DNA of 64,000 nucleotides from positions 39,321 to 103,320 of the forward strand of contig NZ_FOEE01000015.1 of the NCBI RefSeq assembly GCF_900110555.1, in the 5' to 3' direction. Positions 1 to 9,241 of this stretch are shown one piece after another (position 1 is the stretch's first letter; each line of letters opens with the position of its first letter). Source of the DNA: Trujillonella endophytica. Its GTDB lineage: Bacteria > Actinomycetota > Actinomycetes > Mycobacteriales > Geodermatophilaceae. The position numbers and the translations under genes were made by a program. The notes beneath the pieces were generated by a model, which was not told the DNA's origin, did not search any database, and saw only the letters and a program-made list of their open reading frames with translations.

Positions 1-693
1 GGGGCGATCGGCCCGGGGGAGACCTGGCAGCAAGCCGCCACCGGCGCCTATGACGGCCGCTGGCGGCAGTCCCTGACCAACCTGCGCGAGGTTCGCGGCT
101 CCCGCTCGGGAGCGCTGTTCATCCGCTTCGCCCACGAGAGCAACGGCAACTGGTACCCGTGGTCGGTCGACGCCGGTGAGGTGGACGCCTTCCGTGCGGC
201 GTGGCAGCGGTTCCGGGCGCTGCAGCAGGAGATCTATCCGGAGTCGCAGCTCGTGTTCAACGTGAACCGGGAGTCCGTGGGCAGCGGCGTGGACTGGCGG
301 CGCACCTTTCCGGGGGCTCGGTACGTCGACGTGATGAGCGTGGACTACTACAACCAGTGGCCTGCGGTGACCTCCGCGGGCCAGTGGGCCGGCACTCTCG
401 ACGACGTCGACCAGTACGGGGCGCCCAAGGGGCTGGAACAGCACCGCCTCTTCGCCGAGAGCGTCGGGCTTCCGCTGGCCATCTCGGAGTGGTCGGGCAA
501 CGCCGACCAGGGCGGCTCCGCGGCCTTCATGGAGGCCATGTACGGCTACCTCGGCGAGCACGCCGGGAACGGGCCGGGCGAGATCCTCTACGAGATCCTC
601 TTCAACGTGGCCGGGTACGACGGCACGTTCGCCGTCTTCGGCAACGGCGTCCGGATGCCCGAGACCGCGGAGGCCTACCGCCGCTTCTGGTGA
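1..693 (+). CDS. GH26-like glycoside hydrolase, copy 1 (5' truncated by window edge)
   Basis: The reading frame is open from base 1, so the N-terminus lies outside the window; about 230 residues are visible. It has the two catalytic signatures expected of the GH26/clan GH-A beta-mannanase-like fold: RFAHESNGNWY (acid/base Glu) and AISEWSGNA (nucleophile Glu), separated by about 117 residues. By hand count its last 170 residues differ from the next gene at about 23 positions (about 86% identity), so the two are a recent tandem duplication. They are separated by only 65 bp. Cleavage of a polysaccharide is inferred from the family; the substrate is unknown. Confidence 0.8.
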   Translation, partial: GAIGPGETWQQAATGAYDGRWRQSLTNLREVRGSRSGALFIRFAHESNGNWYPWSVDAGEVDAFRAAWQRFRALQQEIYPESQLVFNVNRESVGSGVDWRRTFPGARYVDVMSVDYYNQWPAVTSAGQWAGTLDDVDQYGAPKGLEQHRLFAESVGLPLAISEWSGNADQGGSAAFMEAMYGYLGEHAGNGPGEILYEILFNVAGYDGTFAVFGNGVRMPETAEAYRRFW

Positions 694-758
694 CACCTCC
701 GTGCCTCCCGGATCGGCGAGGGTGACACGCGAGGCCGCCCGGGCCTTACCGTCGGGGA

Positions 759-1853
759 GTGACCTCGTCGCCTCCCGACCTGCCCGCCGGGGCCCCGTCC
801 CCGACCCGCGACCCGGAGCAGGCGCCGGCACCGCCGTCGTTCCGCGACCGGCGGCTGCTGTGGACCGCGCTGGCGGGACTCCTGGTGCTCGTCCTCGTGG
901 CGGTGGGCGTGTACGTCGTCCGCCAGTCCGACGGCGATCCCGAGGCGGGCCCCGGCAGCGGTGACGGCTCGGGCCTCCCGGCGGGCGAGTGGCTGTCCGG
1001 CGCCTCGGGGGTGGGTGCCGCGTCGGGTGAGTTCGGCACGTGGCGGGGGCGTGCCCTGGAGATCGGCGGCCAGTGGGTCGACACCAACGAGGACATGGTC
1101 TACCTGTGGGGCCTGAAGGAGGAGTGGGCCGACTGGGACGGACCCCTCGACATCGCCATCGGAGCCATCGGCCCGGGTGAGACGTGGGCCGAGGCGGCCG
1201 CGGGCGCCTACGACGAGCGGTGGCGGCAGTCCCTGACGAACCTGCGCGAGGAGCGCGGCGACCGGTCCGGCACGCTGTACATCCGCTTCGCCCACGAGAG
1301 CAACGGCAACTGGTACCAGTGGTCGGTCGACGCCGGGGAGGCGGAGGACTTCCGTGCCGGGTGGCAGCGGTTCCGGGCGCTGCAGCAGGAGATCTACCCG
1401 GAGTCGCAACTCGTCTTCAACGTGAACCGGGAGTCCGTGGGCAGCGGCGTGGACTGGCGGGAGACGTTCCCCGGCGCGGAGTACGTCGACGTGATGAGCG
1501 TCGACTACTACAACCAGTGGCCCGCGGCGACCACTGCGCAGGAGTGGGCCGACACTCTCGACGACGTCGACCAGTACGGGGCGCCCAAGGGGCTGGAAGA
1601 GCACCGCCTGTTCGCCGAGAGCGTCGGGTTGCCGCTGGCGATCTCCGAGTGGTCGGGCAACGCCGAGCAGGGTGGATCCGAGGCGTTCATGGAGGGCATG
1701 TACGACTACCTCGGCGAGCACGCGGGCACCGGGCCCGGCGAGATCCTGTACGAGGTCCTGTTCAACGTGGAGGGGTACGACGGGAAGTTCGCGGTCTTCG
1801 GGGACGACGTCCGGATGCCGGAGACCGCGGAGGCCTACCGCCGGCTCTGGTGA
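759..1853 (+). CDS. Membrane-anchored GH26-like glycoside hydrolase, copy 2
   Basis: 364 residues from a GTG start. The first ~27 residues are Pro-rich and cytoplasmic, then a single hydrophobic segment (about residues 30-52, after RDRRLLW) anchors the protein, and a Gly/Ser-rich linker leads to the hydrolase domain (about 75-364). The candidate acid/base is Glu180 in HESNGNW and the candidate nucleophile is Glu297 in SEWSGN. The 3' end converges with the acyltransferase gene 10 bp away. The likely role is trimming or remodelling of the exopolysaccharide built by the neighbouring genes. The family call is good; the substrate is inference. Confidence 0.82.
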   Translation: MTSSPPDLPAGAPSPTRDPEQAPAPPSFRDRRLLWTALAGLLVLVLVAVGVYVVRQSDGDPEAGPGSGDGSGLPAGEWLSGASGVGAASGEFGTWRGRALEIGGQWVDTNEDMVYLWGLKEEWADWDGPLDIAIGAIGPGETWAEAAAGAYDERWRQSLTNLREERGDRSGTLYIRFAHESNGNWYQWSVDAGEAEDFRAGWQRFRALQQEIYPESQLVFNVNRESVGSGVDWRETFPGAEYVDVMSVDYYNQWPAATTAQEWADTLDDVDQYGAPKGLEEHRLFAESVGLPLAISEWSGNAEQGGSEAFMEGMYDYLGEHAGTGPGEILYEVLFNVEGYDGKFAVFGDDVRMPETAEAYRRLW

Positions 1854-1863
1854 GCGCCGGCCC

Positions 1864-3057
1864 TCAGCTCCGGGATCCCCGGACGGCGTCGTCCGGGCGC
1901 CCGGGAGGCGGGGCCTCGTCCGAGGAGACGTCGTCCGGCGTCCGGCCCGGCAACGGCTCGACCGCGGCGGCGCCGGTGCCCGGGAGCCGCCCGGACGTCC
2001 GCTGCAGTCGGTCCTTGAGCCGCAGGAACGGCCGCTCGACGACGAGGTAGCTCAGGGTGGCGGCGGCGAAGGCGGCGACCACGCCCAGGAGGCTGGAGTC
2101 GAAGCCGGGCAGCCCCGTGCCCTGAGGGGCCAGGAAGAGCTGCTGCCAGAGGTAGAGGCTGTAGGAGATCAGCCCGACCAGGGTGAGGGCGCGCCACCGC
2201 AGGACGCGGGTGTACGGCGTCGGCTCGTCCCGGCTGATCGCCGCGAGCACCAGCATCCCGGCCGCGATCGTCGCGACGGTGTACCCGAACGGGAGCACCC
2301 ACCGGCCCTCGAACTGCCGCTCCAGCGCCGAGGAGACGAGCAGGGCGACGACGGCGACCGCCACAGTGGCTCCGCGGCGGCCCAGCCAACGCAGACGCTG
2401 CCAGAGGTCCGGGTAGGCGACGGGCAGGAGCGCCAGGAGGCAGCCGACCAGCAGGGAGTCCGCGCGGGCGTGGAACATCATCCAGACGTCCTCGCGAGCC
2501 GACCCGAACGTCGCGTAGCAGCCGACCCGGATCACCGGCGCCGCCACGAGGTAGCCGACGGCCACCCAGCAGGCGCGGCGCGGCCGCAGGAAGCCGAGGG
2601 CGAGCGGCCAGAGGAGGTAGAACTGCTCCTCGATCGCCAGGGACCAGGTGTGGCCGAGCCACCAACCGTCCGCGGCGGGGGCGTAGTTCCAGACGAAGAG
2701 GCCTGCCGCGAGCAGCTGGGAACCGCTCACCTGGACGAGGTCGACGACTGCCAGGATCGCCATGGTGGCGAGGAAGACGTAGTACGCCGGGAGGATGCGG
2801 AGAGTCCGGCGCAGGTAGAAGGCCCGGTAGTCGACCCGATCGGTGCGCTGCCGCTCGCGGACCAGGAGTCCGGTGATGAGGAAGCCGCTCAGGACGAAGA
2901 ACAGCGTGACGCCGATGCCCCCGTTGAAGACGACGGAGAGCGCTCCGGGGAGCGGCCGGTCCTCGTCGGAGACCGCACCGATGGCGTGTCCGAACACGAC
3001 GAGGAGGACGGCGACCCCGCGCAACCCGTCCAGCGTTGCGACCCGAGCGCTGCTCAT
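1864..3057 (-). CDS. OafA/YrhL-type membrane acyltransferase
   Basis: 397 residues, about ten hydrophobic segments, acyltransferase family 3. The N-terminal RVATLDGLRGVAVLLVVFGHA carries the conserved catalytic-type His, and RRTLRILPAYY is the typical Arg motif. Such proteins acetylate or otherwise acylate sugars of surface polysaccharides at the membrane. No SGNH domain is appended; the C-terminus is a short hydrophilic tail. The start overlaps the stop of the upstream polymerase gene by 4 bp, so the two are translationally coupled in a leftward operon with the wzz-like gene. Confidence 0.85.
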   Translation of the reverse strand: MSSARVATLDGLRGVAVLLVVFGHAIGAVSDEDRPLPGALSVVFNGGIGVTLFFVLSGFLITGLLVRERQRTDRVDYRAFYLRRTLRILPAYYVFLATMAILAVVDLVQVSGSQLLAAGLFVWNYAPAADGWWLGHTWSLAIEEQFYLLWPLALGFLRPRRACWVAVGYLVAAPVIRVGCYATFGSAREDVWMMFHARADSLLVGCLLALLPVAYPDLWQRLRWLGRRGATVAVAVVALLVSSALERQFEGRWVLPFGYTVATIAAGMLVLAAISRDEPTPYTRVLRWRALTLVGLISYSLYLWQQLFLAPQGTGLPGFDSSLLGVVAAFAAATLSYLVVERPFLRLKDRLQRTSGRLPGTGAAAVEPLPGRTPDDVSSDEAPPPGRPDDAVRGSRS

Positions 3058-4355
3058 CGGCGCAAGCTGTCATGTGCGGTGGAGGGGTGGCCATGATCCT
3101 CGGCGCCCTTCACCCGATCGGGCAGGGCCGGGGGCTGCGTGCGCCGCCAGCTGTACCGATGTGCGGGCAGCAGGGTCATCCAGAAGAGGGTGAGGAACAC
3201 CTGGGTGCTCTGGAGGAACGACGCGTTCACGTAGAGGTACGCGACCAGCAGTCCGATGGTCCACGGCCGCGGGACCGCGCCGCCCCCGAGGAACAGCACC
3301 AGCGGGAGGAGGATGCCCAGTAGCCCCAGGATGCCGTACTCGTAGAGCACCTTCGGGACGACCGGTGCGGTGGCGTCCAGCTTTCCGATGTCGATCAGGT
3401 AGTCGTCCGCAGCGCCGGCGCCGTGGCCGACGATGGCGCGCGGGGTGTCCTCCACCGCCGGCGGGAGCAGGAGTTCGTACGGCTGCACCAGTCGGGCGCT
3501 GGAGCTGGTGCGGGGGTCCGACGCTTCGGTCGAGCGTTCGAGGTAGCGCTCGCCGAGCGGGGTCAGCGTGGCCACGACCAGGGCGATGGCGATCGCGGGA
3601 AGGGCGGCCACCAGATGGCGCCGCTGCGCACCGAACAGCATCAGAACGAGGGCGGGGACGAGGACGACGAAGCCGCTCCCGGCCAGCGGGGGGACCATCC
3701 CGACGAGGAGGACGGTCACCTGGAGCACACCCGCGCCCCGGTACAGGGCCAGGGCGACGGCCAGCCCGAGGAACAGGGAGAGGAACGAGGGTTCCAGGAA
3801 GACGATCCCGTTGGAGCGGTACAGGGGGTCGCCGTATGCGATCGGGTCGGCGGTGTTGTAGCCCTCGAGGAGGAGGTCGGCCGGGACGATGCCTGCCAGA
3901 TAGTCCTCGTACGGCACCCCGGTCAGCTGCGCGACCATCTGGCCGATGGAGACCACTGCGGCGATCGTCATCAGCCCCAGGAAGACACGCTCCACTGTGG
4001 CGAGGCCCTGGGCGGTCAGGTCGGCCGAGACGCCGACCAGGGCGTACAGCGCGAGGAAGAGGACCACGGACAGCAGGGACGGCGCCCCGCCCAGCACGAG
4101 GTGCCCGATCGTGCACGCGACGGCCACGGCGGCCATGAGTGCGAACACCCGCAGCCGTGCGGCCTCCACCCGGAACTCGCCGCTGACGAGTCCGACGGCG
4201 AGCATCGCCAGAACGAACGGGATCGTGAGCGAGAGCTGCTGCTCGCCCAGCGGCACCGCGAGGCGCTGGAAGAGCGTCGAGCCGACCAGCATGGCGATGC
4301 AGCAGGGCGCGGTCCACCTGCTGCCGCCCTGGGCGGCCGCCTCGGTCGGGTGCAT
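3054..4355 (-). CDS. O-antigen ligase/polymerase-like (Wzy/WaaL) membrane protein
   Basis: 433 residues made almost entirely of hydrophobic helices, with one larger hydrophilic extracellular-type loop around residues 280-345 that contains a conserved-looking VGHGAG element. This layout is typical of the Wzy/O-antigen-ligase superfamily, whose members polymerise lipid-linked repeat units or transfer them to an acceptor. Position between the Wzz-like and acyltransferase genes supports a polymerase role. Sequence in this family is poorly conserved, so the call rests on topology and context. Confidence 0.75.
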   Translation of the reverse strand: MHPTEAAAQGGSRWTAPCCIAMLVGSTLFQRLAVPLGEQQLSLTIPFVLAMLAVGLVSGEFRVEAARLRVFALMAAVAVACTIGHLVLGGAPSLLSVVLFLALYALVGVSADLTAQGLATVERVFLGLMTIAAVVSIGQMVAQLTGVPYEDYLAGIVPADLLLEGYNTADPIAYGDPLYRSNGIVFLEPSFLSLFLGLAVALALYRGAGVLQVTVLLVGMVPPLAGSGFVVLVPALVLMLFGAQRRHLVAALPAIAIALVVATLTPLGERYLERSTEASDPRTSSSARLVQPYELLLPPAVEDTPRAIVGHGAGAADDYLIDIGKLDATAPVVPKVLYEYGILGLLGILLPLVLFLGGGAVPRPWTIGLLVAYLYVNASFLQSTQVFLTLFWMTLLPAHRYSWRRTQPPALPDRVKGAEDHGHPSTAHDSLRR

Positions 4356-4357
4356 CG

Positions 4358-5266
4358 TCAGGCCGGGCTGCGGCTGGTTCCCGCGGGCTGCAGCCGGGTG
4401 TGCCGCTTGTGCAGCAGGACGACGATGCAGACGCCCAGGAGGAAGCCCAGCGCGGCGCCCAGGGCAGCGGCGGTCGGCAGCGACAGCGACGACGGCTCCG
4501 TGGGCTCGACCGGCGACCGGAGGGGCACGGCCTGCCCGGGGTAGACCTCGGCCCCCGCGGTCAGGCTCTCCTGCTGGGCCCTGAGGTCGGCCAGCCGCGT
4601 CGCGGCATCGGCCAGCTCAGCGCCGACCTGCGTGGCCTGGGCCTGGACGGCCCCGTACTGGGCGCTGTTGATGTTGAGCCCGCCGAGCTGGTTGGTGAGG
4701 CCGTCCAGCGACTGGCGGAGCTCGTCCCAACGGCCCTGGAGTCGCTCGATCGACGGCTGCAGCACGGCCGCCTGGGCGACGAGCGCCTCGGCCCCGGCCC
4801 TCTGGACGTACTGCACGTACGCGGTCGTGACGGCATCGGCGATCCGGAAGGCCGTCTCCGCGTCGTCGGCCGTGGCGGTGATCGTGAGCCGGCTGCTGCC
4901 CGTCTCGACGTCGACGGTGATCGCGTCGCGGACGACGTCGCCCTCGAGCCCCAGGGTGTCCCCGGCGGCGTCGACGATCTGATCCGAGGTGACGACGTCC
5001 CGCTGGTCGGTGACTGCCCGCTCGAGCGAGTTCGGGTCGTCCGAAGGGGTCAGGCCGAGGAACTGCGTGGCGCTCGGATCCCAGAGCAGCTGCGACTCGC
5101 TCGAGTAGCTCGGCCCGCTGATCGTCGTCCCGGCCACGATGGCCGCGGCACCCAGGAGCGTGGCGAGCGCGACGACGGCCGCGGCGCGGCGCGTGCGCGA
5201 CGCCGGCCGGGCGACGACGAGGCTCGGCGGGGCGTGGGGGGGCTCTGGGCGCGCCGGGAGTGCCAT
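4358..5266 (-). CDS. Wzz-like polysaccharide chain-length determinant
   Basis: 302 residues with the classic two-helix plan: TM1 at about 27-46 and TM2 at about 264-286, flanking an extracytoplasmic domain whose second half (about 165-240) is a coiled coil. The C-terminal cytoplasmic tail is short and has no tyrosine kinase domain. Wzz proteins set chain length with a Wzy polymerase, and the wzy-like gene starts 2 bp downstream, so this is the head of a three-gene operon. Confidence 0.85.
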   Translation of the reverse strand: MALPARPEPPHAPPSLVVARPASRTRRAAAVVALATLLGAAAIVAGTTISGPSYSSESQLLWDPSATQFLGLTPSDDPNSLERAVTDQRDVVTSDQIVDAAGDTLGLEGDVVRDAITVDVETGSSRLTITATADDAETAFRIADAVTTAYVQYVQRAGAEALVAQAAVLQPSIERLQGRWDELRQSLDGLTNQLGGLNINSAQYGAVQAQATQVGAELADAATRLADLRAQQESLTAGAEVYPGQAVPLRSPVEPTEPSSLSLPTAAALGAALGFLLGVCIVVLLHKRHTRLQPAGTSRSPA

Positions 5267-5622
5267 TGCTTCCTGTGGAGGGACTTCGGGGGCCGCGGCC
5301 CGCTGGTCGTGGTCGACGCCGGGAGGTGTGGTCGCGGGAGTCAGTGGGAGCTCCTGGCCGGACGGATGCGAAGCACCTCGGACGGGTCCTGGGGCGGTGA
5401 TTCGCTGTCTGCTGGGCGCACGGCCGCGAGGTTACTGCACCTCCCCCCCTCGAAGGACCTCTCGGCGGCCCCCCGATGGGGTCATCCGCGTCACCGGAAC
5501 GGGGGTTCCGGCGGCGGTCGGCCCGCTGGGGCGCCCATTAACCTCGGTCTCCCGGCGCCCGGGTGGCGGGCGTCCCGGCTGCGAGGTGTGCTGATGCGTC
5601 GAGCGACCCCTGGGACCCGACC
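5267..5622. other. 356-bp divergent intergenic region with a hairpin
   Basis: This space lies between the leftward wzz-like gene and the rightward third hydrolase and must hold both promoters. I see one compact hairpin (5494-5511, arms CCGGAAC/GTTCCGG with a GGGG loop) and a C-run at about 5443. I find no riboswitch signature or coding frame with a family match. An in-frame GTG at 5563 could extend the downstream gene by 20 residues. Confidence 0.4.
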
Positions 5623-6684
5623 GTGACGGCACCGGACGACGGCACGGGACCGGGCGCGGGGGTGCCGCGCTGGGGGTCCTGGCTCGGGTGGGCGGTCGCT
5701 GCGGTCGCGGTGGTGGTCCTCGTGGTCAGCGTGCTGTTCGCCGTCCGAGGGGAGGAGGAGGACCCGCCGCGGGCCGCGCCGACCGGCCCGGACCCGGAGA
5801 CGTCGGAGCCGACCGCCTGGATGTCGGGCGGCTCGGGCCCCGACATCGTGACCGGGAAGTTCGGGGCCTGGCGTGGTCGCGACGTGGAGATCGCCGGCAC
5901 CTGGTCGGACAACAACGAGGCCATGGTGAACAACTGGCAGCTTCAGCCCGACGCCGAGTACGGCGACTGGGACAAGCCCATGGACGTCGCGATCGGCGCG
6001 ATCGGCGAGGGCGAGACCTGGGCCGAGGCCGCCGACGGCGCCTACGACGAGCGCTGGCGCGGGGCGCTCACCTCGCTCCGCGAGCTCTGGGCCGAGCGCC
6101 CCGGCACCCTCTACGTCCGCTTCGCCCACGAGATGAACGGCAACTGGTACCCGTGGTCGGTCGACTCCACCGAGGTGGATGCCTTCCGCGCGGCCTGGCA
6201 GCGGTTCCGGGGGCTGCACCAGGAGATCTACCCGGAGTCGCAGCTGGTGTTCTGCGTGAACCGGGAATCGGTGCAGACCGGCTTCGACTGGCGGGAGAGC
6301 TTTCCCGGCGCCGAATTCGTCGACGTCCTCTCCGTGGACTACTACAACCACTTTCCGTACGTCGCTTCCGGCGTGGAGTGGACCAACTCCCTCGACGACA
6401 CCGACCAGTGGGGAGGCCCCAAGGGGCTGCAGCGGCACCTGGAGTTCGCGCGGGAGATGGGCCTGCCGATGGCGGTGTCGGAGTGGTCCGGCAGCGCCGG
6501 GCAGGGGGACTCGCCGGCGTTCATCCGCGGGATGTACGCCTTCTTCGAGTCGAACGGCGGAACCGATCCGGGTCAGGTGCTCTACGAGATCCTCTTCGAC
6601 GTTCCCATCGACGACCGGAACTTCATCCTCTACGGCGACACGCGCATGCCGGAGTCGGCCTGGGCCTACCGCGAGCTCTGGTGA
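5623..6684 (+). CDS. Membrane-anchored GH26-like glycoside hydrolase, copy 3
   Basis: 353 residues from GTG 5623, chosen because it gives the same short cytoplasmic leader plus single TM (about residues 16-42) as copy 2; an earlier in-frame GTG at 5563 is possible. Candidate catalytic residues are Glu170 in HEMNGNW and Glu287 in SEWSGS. It is clearly more divergent from copies 1 and 2 than they are from each other. It is separated from them by the acyltransferase, polymerase and chain-length genes, so the three paralogues bracket that operon. Likely acts on the same or a related glycan outside the membrane. Confidence 0.82.
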   Translation: MTAPDDGTGPGAGVPRWGSWLGWAVAAVAVVVLVVSVLFAVRGEEEDPPRAAPTGPDPETSEPTAWMSGGSGPDIVTGKFGAWRGRDVEIAGTWSDNNEAMVNNWQLQPDAEYGDWDKPMDVAIGAIGEGETWAEAADGAYDERWRGALTSLRELWAERPGTLYVRFAHEMNGNWYPWSVDSTEVDAFRAAWQRFRGLHQEIYPESQLVFCVNRESVQTGFDWRESFPGAEFVDVLSVDYYNHFPYVASGVEWTNSLDDTDQWGGPKGLQRHLEFAREMGLPMAVSEWSGSAGQGDSPAFIRGMYAFFESNGGTDPGQVLYEILFDVPIDDRNFILYGDTRMPESAWAYRELW

Positions 6685-6700
6685 CGTCCGTCGCGCGCCA

Positions 6701-7606
6701 TCAGGAGTCGGCGGGTTCCTCGACGAGACCGCGACCCCACTCGTGGGCCTCCTCCGCGACGGTGGCCCAGTCGGTGCCCGGGGCGACGTAGCCGATCTCC
6801 ACGTGGGTCGCCAGGTTCGGCTCGGGGGCGATGAGCAGGCGGCGGCGGTCGCGGCGCCGATGGGAGCGGAGGTTGGTCGCGACCATGAAGGGCGCCATGA
6901 AGGCCTCGCGGAGCCGCTCCTTCGGGGTTCCGGGAGCCAGCCCGACCAGGTCGCGGGCCAGCTTCCGGTAGGAGTGGGGCTCGAAGCCCTGGTACAGCAG
7001 GCAGGTGTCGTGGTCCCGGAACATGTTCCGGTGCGGCACCGTGCAGAAGCGGAAGATTCCCTGATCCGCGCGCAGGGCGCCGACGCGGCCGGCGAAGGTC
7101 GCCGTGGTGCTGTACAGCCGCACCCAGTCCCGGCCGTCGACCTGCCAGGGCGGCGGGTCGACCCAGCCGCGGGGCCGGTGGACGGGGGGGTCCGGCCGCG
7201 GGTGGGGCTGCAGCGGGTTGCTCCCGTAGAGCCCGAAGTAGTCGGCCTCGGGCACCACGGCCGCGGCCCGCACGAGCGCGGGAAAGGCCTCGGGGCGGTA
7301 GAGGTAGTCGTCCTCGCTGTAGGCGACGACGTCGTCGTCGTCCCAGGTGCCGTGCGTGGCCAGCCGGAGCGCGCTCAGGTAGGACTCGTGCACCCCGACG
7401 CCGGGCAGGTCGACGATCTCCCCCGCCGCGCGCATCAGCCGGACGCGGTCCTCGGCGATGGGCCCGTTGTTGACGAACACCAGGTGCGCGTCGACCTCGT
7501 GGGCCGACCGGAGGAAGGACAGCAGACAAGCCATCTTGTCGAAGTACTCGGGGCGGCCCTTCTTGTTCTCCCCGCCGTACGACCGATAGACGAGATGCAG
7601 TGCCAC
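6701..7606 (-). CDS. Glycosyltransferase-like protein (GT-A fold)
   Basis: 301 residues from a GTG start. The N-terminus resembles a nucleotide-sugar-binding Rossmann half, and VVAYSEDDYLYRPEA at about 100-115 looks like the DxD-type metal/nucleotide-sugar site of GT-A enzymes. There is no signal peptide or TM segment, so it is probably cytoplasmic. The C-terminal third is basic. It is convergent with hydrolase copy 3 (16 bp between stops) and divergent from the flippase. I do not recognise a named subfamily; transfer of a sugar during polysaccharide assembly is inferred from the locus. Confidence 0.6.
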   Translation of the reverse strand: MALHLVYRSYGGENKKGRPEYFDKMACLLSFLRSAHEVDAHLVFVNNGPIAEDRVRLMRAAGEIVDLPGVGVHESYLSALRLATHGTWDDDDVVAYSEDDYLYRPEAFPALVRAAAVVPEADYFGLYGSNPLQPHPRPDPPVHRPRGWVDPPPWQVDGRDWVRLYSTTATFAGRVGALRADQGIFRFCTVPHRNMFRDHDTCLLYQGFEPHSYRKLARDLVGLAPGTPKERLREAFMAPFMVATNLRSHRRRDRRRLLIAPEPNLATHVEIGYVAPGTDWATVAEEAHEWGRGLVEEPADS

Positions 7607-7788
7607 GTCCCTGTTCCCTTCCGCCCGCCCCGCCGGACGGGCGCCCCGTGTCCCGCGCGGAACGCGCCGCGGCCTTTCCTACACCCTGCCGCGGGATCGG
7701 ACAGCCCTTCGGCGCCGCGGTCGACCGGACGGGTGAGCAGGGTCGCCGGTCCAATGACGGCCTCCGGGCCGCCCGCTACCGTCGACTC

Positions 7789-9138
7789 GTGGACAGGGAG
7801 GCGCGGGCGACCGCCGCGGTCGCGGCGGTGTCCGCGCCGGAGGGGCTCCCCGGGCCGGATCCGCTGGTGCCCTCGGGCTCCCGGCGGGCGGGCCTGGCGC
7901 GGATGGCGCGCGGCGCGGGCTGGAGCGTCGTCGACCAGGCCTTGTCCAGCCTGAGCAACCTGACCCTGTCGATCCTGGTCGCGCGGGCGGTCGATGCGCA
8001 CGCATTCGGTGCCTTCACGGTCTCGTTCACCGTCTACTCCATGGCGGTCCTCGTCTCGCGGGCGCTGGTGACCCAACCGCTGGCCGTCCGCTTCTCGGGA
8101 GCCCGCCGGGAGGTCTTCCAGGTGGCCGCGGGAATGTCCGCCGGGGCCGCCGTCGTGATGGGCGTCGCCCTGGGCAGCGTGGTCCTGGTCTGCGGGCTGC
8201 TGATCGGCGGCAGCGTCGGGCTGGCGCTCTCGGCGGTGGCCGTCTGCCTTCCGGGGCTGCTGCTGCAGGACGCCTGCCGGATGGTGTTCTTCGCCGAGGG
8301 CCGACCGAAGCTGGCCGCTCTCGTCGACGCGCTCTGGATGGTCCTGCAACTGGTCGGTGTCGGCGCCGTGGTGGTCACCGACGCTCGATCCGCGGTTCCG
8401 TACGTGGTGGCCTGGGGGGTGGCGTCCGCCGTCGCGGCGACCACGGGCGTCGTCCGTGGGGGACTCAGGCCGCGGGTGTGGGACACACGGACCTGGCTGC
8501 GCGACCACTGGTCCCTGACCCGCTACCTGGTGCTGGACGCGGTGCTCGTGCAGAGCTCCTACCAGGGCACGCTGCTCGTCGTCGGTGCTCTCGGATCGCT
8601 GACGGGTGTTGCGAGCCTCCGGGGCGCCCAGGTGCTCATCGGTCCGATCTCCATGCTCGCCATGGCGGCGATGGCGTTCGGGGTTCCGCAGATCTCCCGC
8701 CGTGTCCACCTCACCGGCGGGCAGCGGATGCGCCTGTCCTTCGTCGTGTCGGCGGTCTTCACGGTGATGGGGGTCGTCTGGGCGGCCGTGCTGCTCCTGC
8801 TGCCGGACGGTGCGGGTGAGGCACTCCTCGGTGACAGCTGGTCCGGGGTCGACGACGTGCTCGTGCCGACGCTCGCCGGTGCAGTCGCGAACCTCCTGGC
8901 GATCGGCCCGACGCTGATGATCTACGCCATGGGCAGGAGCGCGACGGCCTTGCGGATCAACGGCGCGCTGTCGGCCCTCCTCGTCGGGTGCGGGCTGACC
9001 GGGCTGTGGCTCGGCGACGCGGTCGGCGTCGCCTGGGGCCTCACGCTGGCCTACTGGCTGGTGATGCCCTGGTGGTACATCGCCCTCCGGCGAGCACGAC
9101 TCGAGAGCGCTCCGGCTCCGGCGTCCGCCGCGCTCTGA
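7789..9138 (+). CDS. Polysaccharide flippase (Wzx/MATE-like)
   Basis: 449 residues from GTG 7789; the frame is open further upstream, but that part overlaps the divergent gene and reads as low-complexity Arg/Pro. About 12-14 hydrophobic segments follow an N-terminal amphipathic stretch (GLARMARGAGWSVVDQAL), typical of the polysaccharide-biosynthesis (PST) flippase family. It would move lipid-linked repeat units across the membrane for the Wzy-like polymerase. The downstream GT2 gene is codirectional. Confidence 0.78.
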   Translation: MDREARATAAVAAVSAPEGLPGPDPLVPSGSRRAGLARMARGAGWSVVDQALSSLSNLTLSILVARAVDAHAFGAFTVSFTVYSMAVLVSRALVTQPLAVRFSGARREVFQVAAGMSAGAAVVMGVALGSVVLVCGLLIGGSVGLALSAVAVCLPGLLLQDACRMVFFAEGRPKLAALVDALWMVLQLVGVGAVVVTDARSAVPYVVAWGVASAVAATTGVVRGGLRPRVWDTRTWLRDHWSLTRYLVLDAVLVQSSYQGTLLVVGALGSLTGVASLRGAQVLIGPISMLAMAAMAFGVPQISRRVHLTGGQRMRLSFVVSAVFTVMGVVWAAVLLLLPDGAGEALLGDSWSGVDDVLVPTLAGAVANLLAIGPTLMIYAMGRSATALRINGALSALLVGCGLTGLWLGDAVGVAWGLTLAYWLVMPWWYIALRRARLESAPAPASAAL

Positions 9139-9159
9139 CCCCCGCCCCGACCGATCTCG

Positions 9160-9179
9160 CCCCGCCCCCTCCGGCGGGG
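9160..9179 (+). terminator. Short GC hairpin after flippase
   Basis: A 7-bp stem (CCCCGCC/GGCGGGG) with a 6-nt loop about 20 bp after the flippase stop. There is no clear U-tract, so it is a weak terminator or attenuator candidate ahead of the next gene. Confidence 0.3.
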
Positions 9180-9241
9180 TCTGTGGGACTCTGAGTCGAG
9201 AACGGCTCAGGAGTTCCAGCGGACGGAGGCACGGCATCGCG

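Noticed and set aside
5267..5622. Structured RNA or small gene in the divergent space
   Set aside because: One short hairpin and no conserved motif or ribosome-site-supported frame.
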